Of a stretch of DNA of 64,000 nt, positions 35,616 through 51,244 are shown in pieces (within the stretch, counting starts at the first letter, position 1; every line of letters starts with the position of its first letter). Below the pieces are notes generated by a model, which ran no database searches, had not been told where the DNA came from, and saw only the letters and a list, made by a program, of their open reading frames with translations. This DNA comes from Mytilus californianus (lineage: Eukaryota; Mollusca; Bivalvia; Mytilida; Mytilidae). Both the position numbers and the translations under genes were made by a program. Location: assembly GCF_021869535.1 (NCBI RefSeq), contig NW_026262712.1, positions 47,040,884-47,104,883 on the forward strand. Direction: 5' to 3'.

Positions 35616-38600
35616 CTGCAAAGTAAAAATATTGTTTAAATGCAATAGGATATATGATTTTTCAAAAATCTAATTTTATGATAATAGAAATACATTACAA
35701 GTTTAATAAGATTCTGTAATTTTGATTGGCTGTCAGAGGCTATTACTGACAACATTAAATCAATAAATAAAAAACAAATGAACGACTTGATTAAACTTGT
35801 AATTTCATGGTTGTAGTATTATAATGTAATTATAAGAATAGAATGCTTCTTTTTGTAATTTTTTTGGGCCTAAAAGGGTTGAACATGTCTACGTTTTTAG
35901 TATGAAGCACTTAGCTACTTCATACAAAAATGTGCTTTGGTCAACGCTTTTACACCCCAATAAAAGTACCAAAAATATCATTCAATTCTCAAATAAATTT
36001 TTTGAATTATTACCGATAGCTATGCATTTGTTTGTTGGTATAGTAGTATTTTTATGCAATATTTTGTTTTTGTGTGAACATCCATGAATTTCTTTGAATT
36101 ATCTCCCCTTGCTACCTTTTTAAATTATTCACATTTTGTATATGTACACATATCATAATTGTTAAATATTTCACCAGCCTTACTTTTACCTATTGAGCTA
36201 TTGGGTAAGTAGGAACACAGTTGTCAGTGATTGCAACTTTTTTATTTGAGATAAGGAAAACAAATTTAGTGTTTTTCTTAACATTTGTAGTGTAAATTCA
36301 GACTATTAAAACTTATTTCAATCAAATAGGAAATATAAACTGTTTTATTTCAAGACAAGTGCAATTCAGACTGCAACAATTTCAATTCAATAGGAATATA
36401 AACTGTTACTATACAGATATGTCTCACCAGTGTGATTTTAACACTTGTTGACATTGTGGCCAACAACTCCAGAAACAGCAAGTACTTATATGCAACTTTA
36501 CACAAAAATTTCAACTCAACTAAATCTGAATCAAATTTGATACATTAAGATTTAGCTGTATGTTTAACCTACCTCTTCATTAGAACAATCTTTAACTAAA
36601 TCAAAGTTGACCATATTTCTTTTGATGCAGTCAATTAAATCTAATATGGCTCTGCTGTCATTGAGAGATGAATCTTGGAATGAGCGTAATGATGTTTTCT
36701 TTCCACCTTCCTTCAACTGAAATCAGGCAATATCAATATAGTAAACATTAATACAAATTTATCATATATAATGTATGATACAGGAAATAGAGACATAAAG
36801 CTCCTCAATTATCTTAGGCAGGGCATAAAAAGTATTGAGGATGAAAAGACAAAATGTAACAAAAGAATGACCCAAGTCAAACTTGTGACACCTTTATTGT
36901 GTAATTTACAACCTAATCCAACAATACAACGTCCATTTTGATGATTGGTTAATCACTTTTATTTTATTTTGAAATACTACCAAAGGAATGGACTAAACTT
37001 TACTCATTTCCAACATTAATCTGTATGACTTTCTTCTGTGTTAAATTAGATCTAGTCTCCACTTAATACAAAAAGACAATTGTTTGTGAGTTGATATTAA
37101 ATACACAGGAATGAATTAGCAATACCTAATTCAAGAAAATAAGTACAGACAAAACAAAGGAAAAAAATACAGTATAAAATGTATGGTTTTGAAAGATGAG
37201 GCATGTGCAAATATGTATTTCATATTTATCTATTAACTCTACTACTTTTCAGTACAAAGTTGGTTCCCTTTTGATCAAATTATTTTAGAGATGTATTTTA
37301 TTTCAATCATTATAAACTCTATTTAATTTTATTCTTTCTATTCTAAAATATTTCTTTTAAACTTTCCAACAATGACCACACAAAAAAATCTTGATCCCTA
37401 TCATTTTCTATTCATATCTAGCCACATGTTCATGTACCTGTCCCATATAAGGAACTTCATCAAAGGTTGTTTTTTGCTATATCTCTGATTGCTTTTCGTC
37501 ATTCTAATATCAATCTATTTTCCTTTACTTTTTGCTGTTGCCATATTTAATAGTGTCTGCTCAACTCCAGTCTTAATTGACTAGGATTGTCAGTTTTCCT
37601 ACCCAAGTTTGTTGGTTCTCTCCAGCTTCCTCCACCAATAAAAACTGACCGCCATGAAATAGGACAATAGTGTTGAAAGTGGCGTTAAACACCAATCAAT
37701 CAATCAATCAACAGTGTCTGTAAAAGATATACATATTTTTTCTGGCCTGAGGATAGTAAGTTGACCTCTAGATGTCATTTAGTTCTTGTGTTGATGGGTA
37801 GCTGTCTCATTGGCCAAATACATCCTTCATAGTCCTCAAGTATTCTGAATAAGTTAATTGTTTCCTTTAGATAAACTGACTTCTCTTTTTAATGCCAATA
37901 AATACAAAGTCAGTGATTTGTGTTTTTTCCTGCATCAGAGAAACAGAAAATGAATTTTCCATAGACTTACTAACCTTTCCATTGGCCCATTCTGTAATAG
38001 CCTTGTCATTGATTGGTGAATCACTTCCAGATATCTTGGTTAACAGTGATAATGTATATCCTCTCATTAACTGCCATACCAAAGCTAAACAGAAAACAAA
38101 GTATGGACTTCAGTAACATTCAGATACCATTTTACTACATAGACAATGTATTTGGTTTTTATCAACCAAAAAAATGAAAAAAAAAAAATTTTGCTACAAA
38201 ATCTTGATGTTAATAGTTATTAAGAGATCTGAGTTTGGTCTTAAAACTAGAGTTAAGAAAGCTGATAAAGTTGACTCATATCTTTACACTAAATCCATTG
38301 GATGCACACCGATTGATACTTTAGTCTGGGAGAACATGATTTATTTGTTAATTGTAATTGGCTTTGAACTAGCTTTTAGTAATTGCTGGTACTCTTTTTA
38401 CTTTGCTTTGTGTCTATTGTTTTTTATGTTATTTGTTTTTGTGCCTTGTACCGATCCTGTGTGCTAAGCCAATTGCAACTGATTTTTACAGTTTGTTCTT
38501 ATGTTGTGCTGTTAAACCACTGTCCCAGATTAGGGGGAAGGGGTGGGGGAGTCCTCACAAATATGTTTAACACCACCACATTCTTTATGTGCCTGTCCTA

Positions 38601-41600
38601 AGTCAGGAGCCTGTAGTTCATGGTTGTCTTTGGTTCTTGTCTGTTATATTTGTTTTTCGTAAATTGTTTTGTTATAAATTAGGCCATACATAACTTCCTG
38701 AAAAACATCTTTTTTTTTTAATTCAGATAGTTAAGATATTTCCTGTCCCCCTTGGTACATAAACATAATGCTAAGATCTTACCTAATGTTAGTGTTTCAT
38801 TTCCCTCAAGAATGTCTTGACCACCAATTCCAACCAATGAAAACTTGCATTGTTTCCCTAACTCTACTGCATAGTTGCAATTCTCTGAAATAAAAACAAT
38901 AAAATCTAAATTCCTTTCATCAAATGACAGGAATAAAACTTGGGATTATATTTTCAGTTTGAACACACACATTATCTCACTGTATATTAATACAGCTGTA
39001 AAAAGGCAATTGTGAAAATATTTTTTCTTCTATGATTTTTATTCATCCATCTTTGAAAACATTTTTTTTTATTATTATCATAACTACATATCAACATTTT
39101 TTTCTCCACTCAAATGTTAAGATTACATTTCAAATACTTCCTTGTCATAGCAATATTGAGAAACCTCCTACTATGGGAGACAACTCTAACATATATATAT
39201 TGAAAGCTTCCAAGCACACTCTGTTAAAGAACGACATAATGACAGAATTTGTAAGATATATTTGCATTCTTTTATCTTTTATTTGTTGATATTTCCCTAC
39301 ATCCGTGTTCTTCTTGCATTTATATCTAGCAAGGTATTCTGCTCCGAGGATTGTAGGGGACTTTTTAAACTTGCAGTGAGGTGTGATCCTTTAGCTTTGT
39401 GTTGAAGGCCACACTGTGACTTTCAAATGAAGAGCAGCAACAAAAATGGATGTTCCTTTACCTAGAATTTTGTCGAGCGAGTTTAAAGAACTACTGTCAT
39501 GAAGTAGAACACCTTATTCAGTCTTTTCCATTATTCTTATATATATAACTTTCAGAAAAAGCACCAACCTTTTAAATGCAACTGAAAATTTCTTTAATCA
39601 AATAGATGATGCTTTTTTTTCATTACACAACTTAATTTTTTTAACAGCCATACCTAATTTTTCAAAATTAACTCTCATCTTGTTGAATTTCTTGACAACT
39701 TTGTTCCAGTCAACACATCCTGGTTTGATATGGTCATAAAGTTGGAAAATGACATGGCCATCTTTAAGGTCATTGTACAGGTATGATACGAATGGATTCA
39801 CACCCATACTGTTCATCCAGTTTCTGTATGCTGAAAGTAAGTATATTTGATTTAATATTAGTGTTTTTATTGCTATTTATAGCTACATTTTTCCATTTAT
39901 ATAAAAATTCATCAAAACATACAGTACCTATTAATGGAAGCAGTGTGGTCCCCTTAATGTTTTCACCATTTTTCTCGGTAAAATTTGGTTCATTGCAGTT
40001 GCATGGGAAATGCATCACAGTTACTTGATACACCAAACTAATTTTTTTCAAATAAAAGTAATTATATTTCATGCTCATTTCACATTTTTTCTGGTTTTTA
40101 TATTTAGAGAGTTTTCAATCTATAAAAGTATAAACTAACTTGACACAAAAACCCATCTTGATTGTACAAATAGATCAAACTACTTCTATCTTACTGATGC
40201 CACTCCTTATTCATAAAAACCAAACCTAAAAACACATGAAGAATTATTAAACTACACTTACTTTTCTCTTCTCTTGTTTCTTCAATTTCAACAAATTCAA
40301 TATCTTCTGGAGGCACTAGAGCAGGATATGTGTTGAACAAGTTAGCAACAAAAGCCAGATTCAATTTAACATTGCCAGTAACAACATCTTTAGGTCCAAC
40401 AAAACTACGACATCCAATCTTGTCAGCCTCGCACAGCATGGCCTCAGCTCTCATGGTATCATCATTTTCCTGTTTACATGTACAATAAGTCATGAGAATA
40501 AATTAAGACCACTCATAAGGAGTCTAATCACATATCAATTGAAAACATTTTATATTTAGTAAACCAACTTATTTTTTTCAGACACTCTTTTCGTGTTTAG
40601 CTCTTTCTAGCTTTTTTAAAGTAATTTATCTTAAAAGTTTGCAATTTTTTAACTTTGTTTGTAAATTCATATAAGAGAAGATCAATGATTTATTTGAGAC
40701 AAAAATTAATACTTTTTAACATTGTCTCAACTTAGTATATAATTCACTATAAAAATCTTTTTGAGAGATAGCAGGTGCGATTTTTTTCAATTTGAATTTA
40801 TTAATCTAAAAGAAATAACTGTGTTCTTGGGCCTGATGTCAGATAATTGTAATGAAGCATGGACACATGATCTATATCTCAATCAGATTTTTATAATTCT
40901 AGCTTTTTTTGTCTGTTTTCTAATATTACAATATATAACATATAAAGCCCTAGTGGAAAAAGAGCATTTAATTGAAAACTTGAATTACATTAAACACTAA
41001 ATATTTTTGCTACTGTGATCCAAATAAGCACGAAGTAAATATGACTTTCTCAAATGTTTGCCTACACATTTAACAACAAATATAAATAATGTGTTACAAA
41101 CAAAGTTTGAAATCAACTATACTTACATTCATTGGAGCTAAGGTTACTCCACTGTCTTTTGGTGAAATCTGGTTCAACAAATGACTGTATGCCTCTGAAT
41201 CCTGAGAAAAAATAATAATACATTTATGGGTGATTCAATTATGATCTAAAAAAATAATTTTAGTGTGTGTCTACTGTGTTTACATTTTGTTTAGTTTCAG
41301 TTTAATTTATTCATCTCTTACAGACCCAGGGTCATTTGTAGCTTCACATACTGTATGGACAAATGACTATTGTTAAAAACTGTGTGTATTTTGTACATTT
41401 GGTATTTTTCATACTATTTCAAAAATTCAAAGTCAATTCAGTACTGTTCACAAATTCTGTCTGCAGTCAATCAAGACCTAATGAATTATTTCAGTATATA
41501 CAGTTCAGCTTCGGTAAATACATGTAACAGTAACCCTCAAAATGTAGGTACAGACCCCAAGTACATAAGGAGAGACAGTTATAAATTTCAGACAGAAGAC

Positions 41601-44600
41601 ATACCTGAAAGTTAACAAGAGTGCTGCATATCTCTTGTTTAGACCATTTACGGAAATTTAATATGAACAAACTGCCATTTCATTTCAAAATCTTAACTAC
41701 TAGTGATGAAAAAACTGGAGATCCTATTTTTAATTTGATATATTGTTGATGTGACTACTAAATATCTTTTTTATTCATATGATCAAATGGCTATTTAAGT
41801 TCAAAATCTAAATATAAATGATGCCAAAATTTGACCTCTTTTTTTAAATTCAAAAATATTGCTGCTGTGCCATCTCCGTGACATTTCCCTTGAGCACAAT
41901 TTTTCATCAACATGATAATCTGGTCAAAATCTAAACATAACATACCTTGATATCTCCACCAAAGTTTTGAATCTGTCTGCTAATGCCAGCATTTCTGAGA
42001 TGATAGTTGACCCATCGGATGAGGATTTGTTCTGGGGACAATTTGAGAAGATCAGCCTGTTCTTCGCCTTCTTCCAACAGCAACACAAGTCCTGGATGGT
42101 TCATCAAGTTAATATCACTCAACAAACCAATCTATTTAAACAAAGAAATGACAATAAAAGTCTTTAATAAAGTAGTGAAAATTCAAACAATATTGGGATG
42201 TTTTTCTTATTGGGAAAGTTGCAACGGAATTGGTTTTGCAAAATCAAAAACTCAATTTTTGGTTGTTTTTACAATCTATTCAAGATAGGAGTGTTTGTAC
42301 AAAGACAAATTAATCTTATGCTCTCAGTCTCAGTACAAGAGACGATTGTCTTAAGGTTTTTTTCCTTAATCAAGTATATACTTAAATTAAATTCCCAACA
42401 GAAGTCAGTAACATATTATAACTCTGTGCATACAGTAACAGCAGCCAGTTGTATGAACATGTCATTAGTCTAATGAGCCATTAAGTCTTCATTAGCCTAA
42501 TGCATCATAAAGGCTTAATGAAGACTTAATGACCCATTAGGCTAATGCCACGTTTGTACAACCGGCTGCAGATGTACAAAATCTATTCTTAACAAAATCA
42601 ACTCTGATGTTACTTTACTAAAATGAGATGAAATTGTTTTTTTTTTCAAATACATATATTTATATTATTCCTCATGTATTTTGTTATGTACCCTGATAAA
42701 TAACGGAACAATTTCTGTAATCATAATCATTGTTTTAGAAAATTTAAAGTGTGTTTCATACAGCACAATTGCTTTCATTTTTTTCTGGTAAACTTTTTGT
42801 ATGACAAGATGATAAATGATATATTACTCCTTGTAAATAAATTTATCATAGATACCAGGATTGAAATTTTGTACGCCAGATGCACATTTCGTCTACACAT
42901 GACTCATCAGTGACGCTCGAATCAAAGAAGTTAAAAATGCCAAATATAGTAAAAAGTTGAAGAGCATTGAAAAAGACATAGTCGGAGATCACATGGTGAT
43001 CCCATCATATTTTAAAACCTTTTTTGTTAACTTGTGATTAGTGATGTTCTGATGATCAGTTCTATTTGAAAATCAGTCAGTTATGGTAATCAAACTACCA
43101 ATAGATAACCATTTTTTTTCTTCAGCATTTTCAGGATGTTATTCATGTGCCTGTTTGCACTTTAAGAACAAACCTGATCACATAATCGATAGGCAGTTGG
43201 TTTGGCTAAACCAATTGTAATCAATTGTCGGTTATAAATTTTTACTGATCAACATCATAACTTGTGTAGTTGGGTTGCTATCTCACTTAAATATACCTCA
43301 CAACTCCTTTTATTCATATCATTTTTAATGCTTTATATCTATACAATCTAAACAGAGAAAATTAGCAAATTTTGAAATCAATAATTTGTAATTCAAACCA
43401 TGTAAGGTCCAAAAATACTTTACCTTGATGACTTGCCACAAGAGACCAAGAACCAAATGTTGTTTGCCATCCATCAAATCTTGGGCACCAATATTGACAA
43501 TATTACATCCTATAGAACTAGCAGAGTTTAAAGCTAACACATGGTTCTCGTGCATTTTGTATACACTTATTTTTTCATCTTTGTTGATTGTTCTTTCGTC
43601 TATGGTGTCTGGGACTGAGCAGTTGATCAATTTACTGTAAAGACAAATATTTTATTTAGTTTTCAACAATATCATAATTGTATAACTTCTTAACCATGCT
43701 TATTGTCTAATTTCCTTGTGCAAACTTTAACAGATGAGATGAAAAAATTATACTCCCTCAACTCAGCAGGGGTTCAAATTAGCGGTGGTCCGAGGTCCGC
43801 GACCTTCCATTTTTGCAGTCGGACTCTCGTTTTGGTTACAAGCTACGCCCGACGGACCTTTGGTTTGAAAGAAAATACAAATAAACTTTGCCGACCTGTT
43901 TAAACAAAAATTTCCAAACAATCTCAAAATTTATTTTCATCATTATTATTCATGACAGCGATGTTCATTTTGTTCAACCGCTAGCTTTATACCGAAAATT
44001 GCCAACTAGTAATGTAATCCGAGTAAAATCGTATCTGACTGACAAAACAACATTGAAAAACCAGGGGAAATCAACATTGGATGCCATAAACCGGAAATGA
44101 AGAAAATATCAAAAAACGGATCCAATTCCGGAGCGGATAAGGGTAATTCCGGGTTTGCCGATCAAATACAATGAAAAAATAATAATTCCAGGCAGTTGAC
44201 AAAATACATCTATGATGATAAAATATAAACACTAGAATTGAAAACCAAAAGATATATTGAAAAGAAAGAAAAAGTAGGAAATATTTTTTTACAGAAACTC
44301 AAAATTACTTTTAGTTCATAAATTTTCATCTCAAAATCCATAAAATGTGACAGTAATTTTCTTTATCATTAATAAATATTGATATTACATGTAGATTTTT
44401 GTATAGTGTAAACGTATTACTACAATTCCAAGAGGTAATGTCTTCTCAATTTTAAAGGACCAGTACAAATCTGGAAGTTTCTTATCTTATTTTCACAGAG
44501 GAACTAATGCATTATAATAGTGCAACTAGATATGATACACTTAAACCATAGACATATATACACATGTATATACATCTCTGCTTAAACAGCTTTGAATTTG

Positions 44601-47600
44601 AACTGTTTTATAAAATGGTATAAGTAGTAATAAATTACCAACAGTTGAGACAACACACCCACCCATGGTGACACCCTCCTCAATAACAAAAAAAAATAGA
44701 TTATCTGAATTATAATATACAAGACAATTACAATTGTTATTAAATATTTTATACAACAGTGACTTTGACAATGAAACAAGTTGACCTAACACCAACAGCA
44801 CATTAATTTTGTTACTTGTATCTTACTATGTTAGGAAATATTTCAAGTAAAAGTAGGACCTGGAATTTAGGTTGTGGACCTTTCAGTTTGGAGTGTCAAA
44901 GGTCCTGGACCTTCCAGTACCAAATGTTAATTTGAACCCCTGCTCAGCAAAATAAATGCTTTTCAAAAGCTATAAAGTACTTAAAGAAACTTGATGCAGG
45001 CATTTTACACAAATAGATACTCTGAGAATGTAAATAAAATGTGATGCAATTTTATCATTACAGTTTTTGTAACTGTATCTATCTGTGGTATAAAATTCTA
45101 TGGTCTGTAGGATTTTTTCAAGTCACAATCTGGAAAATATCTTGTTTTCACAAAGTCCTGTTACAACTTTTTGCAGAATCTTCGAGTTCTTTATGAAATA
45201 AAGTATTATGATAGAATACACTTACATTATGAGTTCAAGGCAATGTTTTGTGTGAATGCTCAGATCGTAAATATGTTTTGCCATTTGATAAGGGACTTTG
45301 CATTTTAAATTTCCATTGAAGTTCTGTGTTTTTGTTATTTTACTTTTTTGATTACAGAAATCAATGCCTTGATTGATTGATTGATAGGTGCAGCAAATAT
45401 TACATTGATATTCAAGATAAAATGTTTATGCTATATGGATAAACACTGCTTTATAAAGGCCTTACCCACAAAGTCATATTTTTAAGGCAATAGCTCACAA
45501 TGTCACAGTATGCAAGAACATATTTTGTACAACCAGTACACGTTATAATGTCTTTTACATGTAGATGACCAACCATTACTCCAAATCCTAAATGCTGCAC
45601 GACTGGCATAGAGGTGGCAAATATCAATTTAAAAGTTTTTGGTTTGACCAACCCAGGGAATGAACACATGACATCCTGCACTCAGGGCAAGCATTCTACA
45701 ATAGTCGACCATTTGTGTCTGATCATATATTAATCAAAAAGATATCATACCATATTAAAATACCATTTCTGACACATTTATATAAATCATCTGTCTCTGG
45801 GTCTATTGGTAAGAGATTTTTACAGTCAGGATCCTCTTTCAAATTTCTGAAATATAATAGAAATCAGTTTAAAATCAGTTACTTTCAATCTTACAGGTGT
45901 TTTGCACAACCAGTTTTATCATTGACTAAAACAGTAACCAAGTTGTGATGAAACTAACATGAAAACAGGTTACGGGTTTGAAATATGTGATGCCATCAAT
46001 ATAAGTTAGTAAAAGGAAAATATGTCACAGTTAAATAAGTACAATGAACATTAATTAATGTAAAACCTCACCATATACATGTCTTGTGGATGCACAAACT
46101 CAGGCATTGGAAAAATGTTGTTTATTATTGTTTATTATTTTTGTATATTTTTTTTGCAGGATTCTGGTGTTTTTGCAGTATATTATACTGTCAGATATTT
46201 TATGTTAATTCCTTATCCTTTTAATGTATTACTTTTAAGTTCCAGTGATAAGAAAGCAAGTGTGACATGGCACATTTTAAGCAAGAAATGCTTCCATGCA
46301 TTTATATGACTTACAAATTTTTCAGAAATGCAAATTATATATAACTTTACAATGTACAATTTCAAAATTAAAAAATCTTATAACATTTATTCAAAGTGTA
46401 CATAGAAATTGATTTTTTCATCCAGTTTTTGGGCAGTTTTTAATTATTTTTTTGTGTGTGGCTAAGTTCACATTGTGTACATTTTTATATAATTTAGTAA
46501 AGTTCATATGCACATATATTATAATTACCATATAAAATATTGTGTTTAAAGCTTGTTTTTGTTTGGAGAAAAAAGTTTCATTCGAACAGATATGTGGACA
46601 CATTACACATATATACATTCTAACATATATATAAAAATCATATTTTTGTTTTTGTACAAAACATTGTAATAGTTGTTCTGTTGTACAAACTAAGTCACAT
46701 GCAGTAGTTTTAATAATTTGAGTAATAAGGAAAAGTTTTTATTTATGTTTCATGACAACAGAGTTTGCTATTTCACAGTCAAAATCTGCCATGAAGCACT
46801 TTTTAAGAGAAAGTGTGTTTTATACTCGTAATAACTGTATATGTTGTTTTGTTTTTATTTTTCTATCTTCTGATTATGATTACAAAAGGAAATGGTGTTT
46901 TATGCTAAGATATATTGATATATGTTATATAATATAAATGTATTTTTAATGTGTGTTTTACAGTCTCTCATAACTCTTTTTAGAGTGGCTCTTTTATAAA
47001 TAGATCTATTATTATTATATCACGTTTTATAACAAATGTATCAAAGAGGGGACACTCTAATAAAGAATTTGTTGTTGTTGTTGTTGCATTTTATTGATTT
47101 ATTGATGCTGATGGACATGAAAAATGTGAGGTTGCTGCACTGATATGTGACGTAATTGTCCAACATAATTGAGAGGATCTTAAAAATATATGGCAGTAGG
47201 ACCAAAGGGAAAATGTATAAATTGTCGAAAAAATCAAATATACTTTCAATATTTATATAGTACAAAGAACAGAGAAAAAAATCTGTCCCTCATGTTAAAA
47301 TGAAAGAGTACGATTGTTTATGGTATGTAATCATTACATAATTAAAATGACTTTCTGATATGCAATAAAAGTTGACAAATTCATGGAAGAACCTCGTTTA
47401 ATTCAATAATAATGTTGTCTTCCTGCTTGGCTTAATATGACAAGATAAACATGATCAACAGGATATAAATACAAACACTAACTCATATTTCAGTCAGTAG
47501 TATTTGTATCTAAGTCTCACCATTTTAACCTTTAATACAAGAGGAGCAAATATAACATTCTTCAATTTAATACTCTACAACACTTTTCATAATGGAAAAT

Positions 47601-50600
47601 ATTCATTCATGGATATCCTTTTTATAATTGAATAGAATAGAAAACACTCCATATTTTAGATTTACTGCACAAATCAACACAGTTTTGCATTTCATTTTGA
47701 AACACCACTGTGCTTGGTTAGGGAAAAGATGAGCGCCTGCAAACAGGTTGAATCCCGCCACATTCTGTATGTGCCTGTCCCAGATCAGGAACCTGTAATT
47801 CAGTGATTGATGTTTGTTGCTGTATATCATATTTGTTTTTTGTTTACAGTTTTGTACATAAATCAAGCCTTTGTTTTCTTGTTTAAATTGTTTTACTTTT
47901 GTCATTTAGGGGCCTTCTATATCTTGTTATGCCATATGATTTTTGCTCATTGCTGAAGGCTGTACAGTGACCTATAGTTGTGAATTTCTACATAATTTTG
48001 ACTTCGGTGGAGAGTTGTATCAATGGCAACCATACAAGATCTTTTAGGTTTATATAAATTGCCCTATTTATTTGTGTGTGTGTGTAATTTGGGGGATGTA
48101 AATTATGCTCTCAACTCTTATAAATCTATATCTAGTAAAAAATTAATTTCATGGAATGTTGTTTCATGCATCTACTGCTTATACCTTAACATGCTTAACT
48201 TCAATTTAGTTCAAAATTATTTTCCACTGGCCACATAGGTTGTAACCTGCAGGTATTACTTGCCATAATAGTTAAAATTAACACCTTTGGACAAGTTGAC
48301 AACCATTATTTGTCCCCTGATAAAAATATTCCGATATTTCACAATTTTTTACAAAATTCCTCAGCTATACCTCTATATAATTACAATGCATATATCCATA
48401 AATTTAAACTGGTTACCTATTAATCCATTCTGCAAAAGCTGTTGTTTCTGCTTTCTTCACAGTATGTGTTGTGCCTTCCACAGAAGCATGGGAAGTCCCA
48501 CCATGTGTTTCAATGTCTTTTCTTGTAACTACTTGTTTCTTGTATTTAATTCCAAAATCTTTTTCTCTTCGTAACTTGGCATATAACTGAAAAGGTACAA
48601 TGAACATGATGAACTGTGCTGCATAAATACATGAATATATTGTGTACTTTTTTAAAACTAAATAATTGAATCCCTAGTATACTAAGACTTCTATGGACTT
48701 CAATTTTATTTGAATTAGGAGTTATTTCCCTTTGCTGTCATATTGTTGGCCAATGTACACACTCATTTTACTGACCCCTACACACAAGAATAAAATGCTT
48801 CGCTGGGGCGCAGCTTGATACGACCGCAGAGGTCGAACCCTGAACAGTTGGGGCAAGTATGGACACAACATTCAAGCTTGATACAGCTCTGAATTTGGAT
48901 TGTTATTAAATATTTGACACAGCATAGGTTTCTGACACAGAAAGAATGTGGGCTAAGAACTTGAATTTTTGTAATTTACCTATTATGGTCCAATGTCCAA
49001 AATCAAAATACATGGTTAGATTCAGCATATCAAAGAACCCCATATATTCAATTTTTGTTAAAATCAAAAAAAGTTTAATTTTGGACCCCAACTTGGACAA
49101 ACTTGAAAACTGGGCCCATAATCAAAAATCTAAACACATGTTTAGATTCAGCATATCAAAGAACCCCAAGAAATCAATTTTTGCTAAAATCAAACTAAGT
49201 TTAATTTTGGACCCATTGGACCTTAATGTAGACCAATTTAAAAAACGGGACTTAAAATTAAAAATCTAAATACACGGTTAGATTTGGAATATCAAAGAAC
49301 CCCAATAATTCAATTTTTGATGAAATCAAACAAAGTTTAATTTGGACCCTTTTGACCTCAATATGAACCAATTTGATAGCGGGGCCCACAAATAAAAAAT
49401 CTAAATTCATGGTTAGATTCAGCATATCAAAGAACCCCATATATTCAATTCTTGTTGAAATCAAAAAAAGTTTAATTTTGGACCCCAACTTGAAAACTGG
49501 GCCCATAATCAAAAATCTAAATACATGTTTAGATTCAGCATATCAAAGAACCCCATATATTCAATTTTTGTTGAAATCAAACAAAGTTTAAATACTGGAC
49601 CCTATCTTGGACCAACTTGAAAACTGGGCCCATAATCAAAAATCTAAACACATGTTTAGATTCAGCATATCAAAGAACTCCAAGAATTCAATTTTTGTTA
49701 AAATCAAACTAAGTTTAATTTTGGACCCTTTGGACCTGAATGTAGACCAATTTAAAAAACAGGACCCAAAATTAAAAATCTAAATACACGGTTAGATTTG
49801 GAATATCAAAGAGCCCCAATAATTCAATTTTAGATGAAATCAAACAAAGTTTAATTTTGGACCCTTTTGACCTCAATATGAACCAATTTGATAACGGGGT
49901 CCACAAATAAAAAATCTAAATACATGGTTAGATTCAGCATATCAAAGAACCCCATATATTCAATTTTTGTTGAAATCAAACAAAGTTTAATTTTGGACCC
50001 CAATTTGGACCAACTTGAAAACTGGGCCAAAAATCAAAAATCTTAATACATGTTTAGATTCAGCATATAAATGAACCTCATATATTCAATTTTTGCTAAA
50101 ATCAAACAAAGGATTTTTTGGACTTTGGACTTTAATGTAGACTATTTTGAAAACTGGACCCAAAATTAAAAATCTAAATACACTGTTAGATTCGGCATAA
50201 CTAATAAATAAATGTGATCAAAGATTTTACAAATCTAATGCGCCATACTGTGCAATAAAAGATTACTTCTTGAAATTTTTCAATATTTGAAATTTGAAAA
50301 AAAAATAATATTTGAAGAATAATTCTTTTTAATTTCTGAAATCCGAAATGAGAAAAAATTGACCCCCCACAATTTCTTTTTATCCCCCCCCCTTTTTTCC
50401 CCAAAAAAATTCTTTCCCTCAAGATATGGTCATAATCTCAATTCAAATTTCCAATGGAGTTGGCAACCATAATTACCCATTTAATTTTACCATAGTGCTA
50501 TCTTAATCTATTTTATAATAGAATTAAAAATATAGTGTCAAATCTTTCATATGGATTTTTTTGTAAAATAAAATGATGCAACATTTGCAGATATTTTTAC

Positions 50601-51209
50601 TGGTCTTCCTTTATAAATATGCATTTCTTTAAACATAATTTAAAAGCAGTGTAAGGGAAGTAACCAAAACGTTGTATTTGGATTACCTCCCTTACACTGT
50701 TTTAAATTATCTTTATTGTTCATTAACCATTACTTTATACATAATTTAAAAGCAGTGTAAGGGAGATAATTTCAATGATGTATTTGATTTATCTCCCTTA
50801 CACTGCTTTAAATTATGTTTTGTACTAAAGTATTTGTTCATTAACCAGGACAACCTTGTTTTTCCCCCTTTTTTGCCCCTAATTCCTAAACGGTTTGAGC
50901 CATAACCCCCCAAAGCAAATCCTAACCATCCCTTTGTGGTATGGAAACTTGTAGTATAATTTCAGAGAGATCCATACACTGTTCCACAGTTATTGTCTGG
51001 AAACTAGAAAATGCTTATTTTTGGCCCCTTTTTGGCCCCTAATCCCTTAACTGTTGGTAACATAACCCCCAAAATCAATCCCAACCTTCCTTTTGTGGTA
51101 TTTAACCTTATGGTAAAATTTCAAAAAGATCCATTCACTTAAACTAAAGTTAGAGTGCGAAAACCAATGTGTATTCGGACGACGACGCAGGACGACGACG
51201 ACGACGCCG

Positions 51210-51244
<35 letters not shown>

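Noticed and set aside
37961..37974. Alternative stronger donor GTAAGT for the 37,975-38,084 plastin exon
   Set aside because: Using it would shift the next exon out of frame; GTTAGT four bases earlier keeps the conserved CH4 frame and length.
43703..43903. 66-codon open frame at the left end of the hAT-like element
   Set aside because: It spans the element border (43,767) and includes its terminal repeat, so it cannot be a conserved gene.
48946..49591. Several 70-107-codon open frames on both strands
   Set aside because: All consist of [14 protein letters not shown] periodic strings from the ~130-bp tandem array.
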